Of a stretch of 10,631 nucleotides of DNA, positions 6,523 to 10,631 are shown one piece after another (position 1 is the first letter of the stretch; every line of letters begins with the position of its first letter). A program made the translations under genes and the position numbers. The stretch comes from Spirochaetia bacterium (GTDB taxonomy: Bacteria; Spirochaetota; Spirochaetia; Treponematales; Breznakiellaceae): assembly GCA_025997655.1 (NCBI GenBank), contig BNUW01000088.1, positions 1 through 10,631 of the forward strand, given 5' to 3'. The notes below the pieces were generated by a model. The model saw nothing but the letters and a program-made list of their open reading frames with translations. It made no database searches and had not been told where the DNA came from.

Positions 6523-7572
6523 CTATCTCTTGGCGATATACTTCCGCACATCGATAGCCACCGCGATGATGATAATAAGCCCCCGGATAATGTACTGGTA
6601 GTAGGCATTAACCCCCAGGAAGTACAGGCTGTAGTTGATCGCCTGGAGCAGTATGCTTCCCACCACCACCCCGGTGATAGTCCCTACGCCGCCGAAGAAA
6701 CTGACCCCGCCGATAACACAGGCGGAAATAGCGTCCAGCTCGTAGTTGATCCCCGTGTTGGCGCCCACGGACTGTACCCGGCCGGCTTCCAGAAAAGAGG
6801 CGATACCGTAGCAGACCCCCGCCATCAGGTACACCAGCATGATCGTTTTGGGTACGCTCACCCCGGAAACCCGGGCGGCTTCTTCATTGCCCCCGACGGC
6901 AAACATATTTTTGCCCAGCTTGGTTCGGGTCCATATGATATGCATGATAACCGCGCATATAAGGAAATAGATCACCACAAAGGGGATCTTCACCGTTCCG
7001 ACGGTAAAGGAACCCGCCGCCTTGTTAAGAAAGTTTTTGTCAAACGTGGACAGGGCTTGGGCGGTCCCCGAAGGCTGGGCCTCAATGTAAAGACAGGTAC
7101 AGCCAAAGGCGATAAGCTGCGTACCCAGGGTAACAATAAAGGGGTGCATCTTAAGATAGGCGGAGCCGAAACCGTTGATAAGGCTGAAGGCAACCGCAAC
7201 GGCAATGGAAAGGATCAGGGGTATCATGAGGTTTATCGGCACGGTCATGTTGGGGAAATACCGGGCGGAATAGGTAACCGACTGAACCAGGGAGGCGGTG
7301 ATCGCCGCAGAGAAGCCCAGCACCCGCCCGATTGACAGGTCCGTACCGGCCAGCACAATGAGGCCGGCCACACCCAAGGCGAGGATGCCCTTGGTGGAAG
7401 CCTGTTTAATGATATTCATAACATTGGATATGGACGCAAACTTGGGGTCGATCACCACTACGGTAATCAGAATCGCAACCAGAATAAAATACAGCGCGTA
7501 GTTTAAAAAGAACGTAGTAACATCATCCCTTTTAATAGTCTTAAATTTTTCCGACAGTTTCGTGTTTACCAT
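6523..7572 (-). CDS. mglC: Galactose/glucose-type ABC transporter permease MglC
   Basis: Inner-membrane channel of a sugar ABC importer (BPD_transp_2 family, MglC/RbsC type). It is a 349-residue protein, close to the usual 330-350. A short cytoplasmic N-terminus (1-25) is followed by about ten hydrophobic segments. GGNEEAARVSGV at 227-238 is the conserved cytoplasmic loop that contacts the ATPase. GVGTITGVVVGSILLQAI (295-312) and the C-terminal RGLIIIIAVAIDVRKY (330-345) are also characteristic. I chose the ATG at 7572 because GGAG lies six bases before it. The in-frame ATG at 7584 is directly against its only purine tract. The gene follows mglA by 17 bp and is last in the operon. Downstream, the long palindrome at 6282-6446 may protect or end the transcript. 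The substrate is inferred from the MglA and MglB partners. Confidence 0.92.
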   Translation of the reverse strand: MVNTKLSEKFKTIKRDDVTTFFLNYALYFILVAILITVVVIDPKFASISNVMNIIKQASTKGILALGVAGLIVLAGTDLSIGRVLGFSAAITASLVQSVTYSARYFPNMTVPINLMIPLILSIAVAVAFSLINGFGSAYLKMHPFIVTLGTQLIAFGCTCLYIEAQPSGTAQALSTFDKNFLNKAAGSFTVGTVKIPFVVIYFLICAVIMHIIWTRTKLGKNMFAVGGNEEAARVSGVSVPKTIMLVYLMAGVCYGIASFLEAGRVQSVGANTGINYELDAISACVIGGVSFFGGVGTITGVVVGSILLQAINYSLYFLGVNAYYQYIIRGLIIIIAVAIDVRKYIAKR

Positions 7573-7589
7573 GATATGCTCCATCTCCC

Positions 7590-9107
7590 TTATACATATT
7601 TTGCCGCCAGGCGCAGAATCGTTTCCTGTTCACCCGCAATGCCGCCAAACTCTACGCCCCGTTTCACCACGCCGCCCACTCTGCCGTTGCTCATAACAAT
7701 TATGTTATCGCAAATGCCCAGCAGTTCCGACATTTCCGATGAAACCATGATGATACCCTTGCCCTGCTTTGCCAAATCAATGATCAACTGGTAAATTTCG
7801 TACTTGGCGCCCACATCAATGCCCCGGGTCGGCTCATCCAGGAGCAGTATCTCGGGGTTGGTCAAAAGCCACCGGCCTAAAATAACCTTCTGCTGGTTTC
7901 CCCCGGAAAGGTATTTGATATGGGTACGCTTGCTGGGGGTTTTAACCCGCATACTGGTAATTACCTGGTCCGCGGCGCTGTTTACCTTGCTGTTCCGCAG
8001 AAGTCCCGCAGTAATATAGGTATCAATGCTGCTGATAATGGCATTGAAGGTGATACTCCCTTCAGGGAAAATACCCGTTGCCCGCCGTTCTTCCGTGAGC
8101 AGGGCAAAACCGTTTTTCATTGAATCACCGGCGCTGCGGTTTTCGATAGCGGCGCCCCGGAGTTTTATTTCACCGCCGGCCCTGGTCATGGTGCCGAAGA
8201 GGGTGTTTAACAGTTCGGTACGCCGTGAACCTACCAGACCCGCAACCCCGAGGATTTCCCCTTTGTGAAGGGTAAAGCTAACATCGGTACAGGTCGGCAT
8301 ATATTTCCCCGTAATCCCCGTACATTCCAGCAGGGGCTCTCCGGGTACATTGACCTTGGGGGGAAAGAAATTTTCTATCTCACGGTTAACCATGAGCTTT
8401 ATTATTGCACCTATCGATAATTCACCGGTGGGTTTCGTGGCAACCCACTTACCGTCCCGCATCACCGTAACTTCATCGGCAATTTTCTGTATCTCGTCCA
8501 TGCGGTGGGATATGTAGATTATTCCCACATCCCGCGTAACCAGGGTCTTCATAATTTTAAAGAGGTGATTCACCTCCTCTTCGGTGAGGGATGAGGTCGG
8601 TTCATCAAGGACTAATATTTTTGCGTTGGAAGAAACCGCCTTGGCAATTTCAACCAACTGCCGTTTTGACACGCTCAGTTTACCGATAATTTCACGGGGG
8701 TTAATGTCTATCCCCAAATCGGTAAATATTTTTTTGGTATCCTCGTACATTTTTTTGTGATCCACCAGGCCGTACTTCATGGGAAGCCGGCCCAGCCACA
8801 TATTTTCCATTACATTCCGGCGGAGTATCTGGTTCAGTTCCTGGTGTACCATGGAAACCCCGTTATCAAGGGCATTCCGGGGGCTGGTAAAATTTATTTC
8901 CCTGCCCTCAACCTTGATACAACCCGCATCCTTGTGGTATATGCCGAAGAGACACTTCATCAGGGTGCTCTTACCGGCGCCGTTTTCTCCCATCAGCGCA
9001 TGAACGGTCCCGTACCGCAATTGCAACTGCGCATGATCCAGGGCTTTTACACCGGGGAAACTCTTCTCAATATCGAGCATTTCCAACAGAAACGGTTTGT
9101 CCGCCAA
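7590..9107 (-). CDS. mglA: Galactose/glucose-type ABC transporter ATP-binding protein MglA
   Basis: Cytoplasmic ATPase with two fused nucleotide-binding domains, which drives sugar import through MglC. Numbered from the start chosen here (505 residues), domain 1 has Walker [10 protein letters not shown] (40-48), Q-loop Q89, signature LSVSKRQL (144-151), Walker [12 protein letters not shown] (164-174) and switch His201. Domain 2 has a degenerate Walker [15 protein letters not shown] (287-300), a full LSGGNQQKV signature (400-408) and Walker [12 protein letters not shown] (421-431). The degenerate second site is normal for the MglA/RbsA class. [10 protein letters not shown] near the N-terminus matches MglA. 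I prefer the TTG at 9107 because GAGGGGG ends six bases upstream and FLLEM then aligns with known MglA starts. The ATG at 9122 lacks a Shine-Dalgarno, and 9167 would translate through the hairpin after mglB. The choice of start is moderately sure, and the identity very sure. Confidence 0.93.
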   Translation of the reverse strand: MADKPFLLEMLDIEKSFPGVKALDHAQLQLRYGTVHALMGENGAGKSTLMKCLFGIYHKDAGCIKVEGREINFTSPRNALDNGVSMVHQELNQILRRNVMENMWLGRLPMKYGLVDHKKMYEDTKKIFTDLGIDINPREIIGKLSVSKRQLVEIAKAVSSNAKILVLDEPTSSLTEEEVNHLFKIMKTLVTRDVGIIYISHRMDEIQKIADEVTVMRDGKWVATKPTGELSIGAIIKLMVNREIENFFPPKVNVPGEPLLECTGITGKYMPTCTDVSFTLHKGEILGVAGLVGSRRTELLNTLFGTMTRAGGEIKLRGAAIENRSAGDSMKNGFALLTEERRATGIFPEGSITFNAIISSIDTYITAGLLRNSKVNSAADQVITSMRVKTPSKRTHIKYLSGGNQQKVILGRWLLTNPEILLLDEPTRGIDVGAKYEIYQLIIDLAKQGKGIIMVSSEMSELLGICDNIIVMSNGRVGGVVKRGVEFGGIAGEQETILRLAAKYV

Positions 9108-9138
9108 AAGTAACCCCCTCATACATTCACGAAAGAAA

Positions 9139-9164
9139 TCCGGGTACGGGAATTCGTACCCGGA
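9139..9164 (-). terminator. mglB-mglA intergenic hairpin (attenuator or mRNA-stabilising)
   Basis: A perfect 10-bp stem, TCCGGGTACG against CGTACCCGGA, with a 6-base loop lies 15 bases after the mglB stop. In the minus-strand transcript it is followed by TTTCTTTC, a poor U-tract. This suggests partial termination or protection of the mglB message, as known for binding-protein genes in other sugar operons, giving more MglB than MglA and MglC. Confidence 0.65.
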
Positions 9165-9179
9165 CACAGCACAGCTAAA

Positions 9180-10220
9180 CTACTGGGTTATCTTCGCGTA
9201 GGGAATACGGGTTGAATAACCGTCAGCCGACAACTGATAGGGCGTGCCTTCAAGCCAGGGTTTTCCCTGGGCGCCGTTGATGGCAATAAGTATGTTGGCT
9301 TTGCCCATGGCATCGCCGTCTTGCTTTACCGTGGCGGTCATGCCGCCGGCTTTGATCGATTCCAGGGCCGCGTCAACCGCGTCAACGCCGATCAGCACCA
9401 CCGAGGGATCGCCGGGATTGCCGGTGTTATAACCCACGCTGTTCAGTGCCGCCAGTGCGCCCAGGGCCATCTGATCGTTGTTGGCAAACACCACTTCGAT
9501 TTGGGTCCCGTACTGGGCGATGGTTGCGGTCATTGCATCCTGGGCCTGGGCCTGATCCCAGTTACAAACCAGGGTCTGCCCTAACTGCTTGAGTGTAAGG
9601 CCGTTCTTCTCGGCGGTTTCGACGCTGTACCGGGAACGGGCAATAGCCTCCGGATTGTTGGGTTCACCCATGAACATAACGTAGTTGAAGACGCCGTCGC
9701 CGTTCTTATCAATGGACTTATCCTTGGCATAGAGTTCCGCCAGGATTTCGCCCTGCATATCGCCGGCTTCCCGGGGAGAGGTACCGACAAATATAGACTT
9801 GGTATCGATGATGGTTGACGGAATGGTTTCCGGGGTGGGTTCCTTGTTGTAGAACAGGAAGGGCACCTTATTTTCCAGTGCGAGATTCACCAGGGTCATA
9901 CCGGAGGCAACCTCCGCCAGATTGATGATAACAAAGTCGGGCTTGCTGGCGAACATGATGGTTCCCTGGTCGGTCTGATTTGCCATGGAATCGGCGGCGT
10001 CCTGGAGGTCCAGGTTAATCTTGAGCCCCTTTTCCGCCCCAATCTCCCGGGCATACTTGATCATGGCCTGCCGAACGGTGGAACCGTAAGCATCATCAAA
10101 CTTCCATACCAGGACGCCGATATTAAGCTCATTGTCCGCTTTGGCCGCCGCCTTCTTTTTACAGCCGACAAAGGAAAACACCAATGCCGCGAGAATACAG
10201 AACACTAAAACCTTTTTCAT
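9180..10220 (-). CDS. mglB: Sugar-binding lipoprotein MglB (galactose/glucose type)
   Basis: Periplasmic, lipid-anchored substrate-binding protein of the importer (type I periplasmic fold, peripla_BP_4), 346 residues. The signal MKKVLVFCILAALVFSF ends in a lipobox FVGC with Cys20, then Lys-rich sequence. The order of elements follows E. coli MglB: IGVLVWKFDD (34-43), NKEPTP (125-130), a calcium loop DKNGDGVFN (171-179), GEPNNPEAIAR (185-195), a WDQAQAQDAM segment from Trp221, FANNDQMALGAL (246-257) and GVDAVDAAL (278-286). By recalled alignment, the E. coli sugar contacts D14, N91, R158, W183, N211 and D236 are kept (D43, N100, R195, W221, N248, D280). H152, D154 and N256 appear as Asn189, Glu191 and Gln300. 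The ATG at 10220 has GGAGGAG close upstream, and the ATG at 10232 does not. Galactose or glucose is the family substrate, but the changed contacts leave it open. Confidence 0.92.
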   Translation of the reverse strand: MKKVLVFCILAALVFSFVGCKKKAAAKADNELNIGVLVWKFDDAYGSTVRQAMIKYAREIGAEKGLKINLDLQDAADSMANQTDQGTIMFASKPDFVIINLAEVASGMTLVNLALENKVPFLFYNKEPTPETIPSTIIDTKSIFVGTSPREAGDMQGEILAELYAKDKSIDKNGDGVFNYVMFMGEPNNPEAIARSRYSVETAEKNGLTLKQLGQTLVCNWDQAQAQDAMTATIAQYGTQIEVVFANNDQMALGALAALNSVGYNTGNPGDPSVVLIGVDAVDAALESIKAGGMTATVKQDGDAMGKANILIAINGAQGKPWLEGTPYQLSADGYSTRIPYAKITQ

Positions 10221-10237
10221 AAACTCCTCCATAAAAC

Positions 10238-10276
10238 GTTATAGAACTATATCAAATAAGAGTTATTAACAATAAC
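10238..10276 (-). promoter_or_regulatory. AT-rich kinase-mglB gap with two dyads and a weak promoter candidate
   Basis: The 63-bp gap holds two perfect dyads, GTTATT-AAC-AATAAC (10262-10276) and TATAG-AA-CTATA (10240-10251). On the minus strand TATAGT (10251-10246) could be a -10 box, with TTGTTA only 15 bases before it or TTATTG 18 bases before it. A local promoter for mglB, or an operator, is therefore possible but weakly supported. The kinase promoter itself lies outside the window. Confidence 0.3.
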
Positions 10277-10283
10277 CCCGTAT

Positions 10284-10631
10284 TCACCCCGTGCCAAGCG
10301 CAAAAGCGCTCTCCTCCCGTACATGATCATGCAAGCGGCGGTACAAGTCAAATTTCTCATCATAGAAATCCCGGTACTTGTTGTCCGGTTCAATTGTCTC
10401 ATTTATAGAAGACATATTGCAAGCCGCCTCCGCCACCGTACCATACGCCCCCGCCGCCGCCGCGCAGAGGATTGCGCAGCCCAGTGCGCCCGCTTCCTTT
10501 ACCTTCAGGGTACTGACGGGTATTTGTAGAATATCCGCCTTGATTTGCAGCCAGGGACGGCTTTTACTGCCCCCCCCAACGGCGATGAGGTGCTGCACCG
10601 CAACCTTCTGCTCCGCCAAAACCGCCATATT
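10284..10631 (-). CDS. FGGY-family carbohydrate kinase, xylulokinase-like (partial, N-terminus beyond right edge)
   Basis: The last 115 codons of an FGGY sugar kinase are present. These enzymes transfer phosphate from ATP to a sugar or ketose such as xylulose, in the cytoplasm. The conserved C-terminal ATP-binding domain is clear: VGGGSKSRPWLQIKADILQI followed by EAGALGCAILCAAAAGAYGT, the usual FGGY pattern of GGG-S--W-Q--AD and E-ALG-A. The catalytic aspartate and sugar-binding half are outside the window, so the substrate cannot be assigned. Xylulokinase-like proteins are the closest recalled match. The frame is open to the edge. It ends 63 bp before mglB on the same strand, so uptake and phosphorylation genes probably share an operon. 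Its small residues and repeated alanines are normal for the family. Confidence 0.85.
   Translation of the reverse strand, partial: NMAVLAEQKVAVQHLIAVGGGSKSRPWLQIKADILQIPVSTLKVKEAGALGCAILCAAAAGAYGTVAEAACNMSSINETIEPDNKYRDFYDEKFDLYRRLHDHVREESAFALGTG

Noticed and set aside
6502..7335. 277-codon plus-strand frame opposite mglC
   Set aside because: Its Gly/His/Asp-rich product is the usual antisense of a membrane-protein gene, and mglC is unmistakable on the other strand.
9108..9167. Upstream starts for mglA at 9122 and 9167
   Set aside because: The 9167 start translates through the intergenic hairpin, and 9122 has no Shine-Dalgarno. The TTG at 9107 has a strong one, though 9122 cannot be fully excluded.

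Overview
The window looks like chromosome of a host-associated spirochaete, most probably a Treponema of moderate to high GC content. This is inferred from three things: an mglBAC galactose/glucose-type ABC transporter whose binding protein is a lipoprotein, a TPR lipoprotein paired with a TraB-family membrane protein, and a long envelope protein I cannot place in any family. There are no rRNA or tRNA genes, no transposase and no CRISPR array.

Layout. Bases 1-979 (minus) hold most of a PTS EIIC-type permease that runs off the left edge. Upstream of it, on the same strand, are a TraB-family protein (1046-2224) and a TPR lipoprotein (2250-3665), 25 bp apart and probably cotranscribed. A compact divergent promoter region (about 3667-3722) separates these from a 612-residue membrane-anchored protein of unknown function on the plus strand (3723-5561). 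Bases 5562-6522 form an island between converging transcription units. It contains a GC-rich palindromic element, a strikingly AT-rich stretch with a small membrane-protein gene (5958-6278), and a second, 165-bp imperfect palindrome. From 6523 to the right edge everything is on the minus strand: an FGGY-family sugar kinase (partial, 10284 to edge), then mglB (9180-10220), mglA (7590-9107) and mglC (6523-7572).

How the genes work together. The right half reads as a sugar uptake and phosphorylation operon. MglB captures a sugar outside the inner membrane, MglC carries it through the membrane, MglA supplies ATP-driven power, and the kinase probably phosphorylates the imported sugar or a derived ketose. 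A 10-bp hairpin just after mglB probably lets the binding protein be made in excess over MglA and MglC. The left half is a separate unit with envelope-related functions. The intervening island is the least ordinary part: two long, unrelated-looking palindromes flank a compositionally foreign small gene.

I did not find a convincing new biological system. The items most worth following up are the two palindromic elements, the AT-rich insert between them, the overlapping divergent promoters with almost no 5' leader, and the altered sugar-contact positions in MglB.
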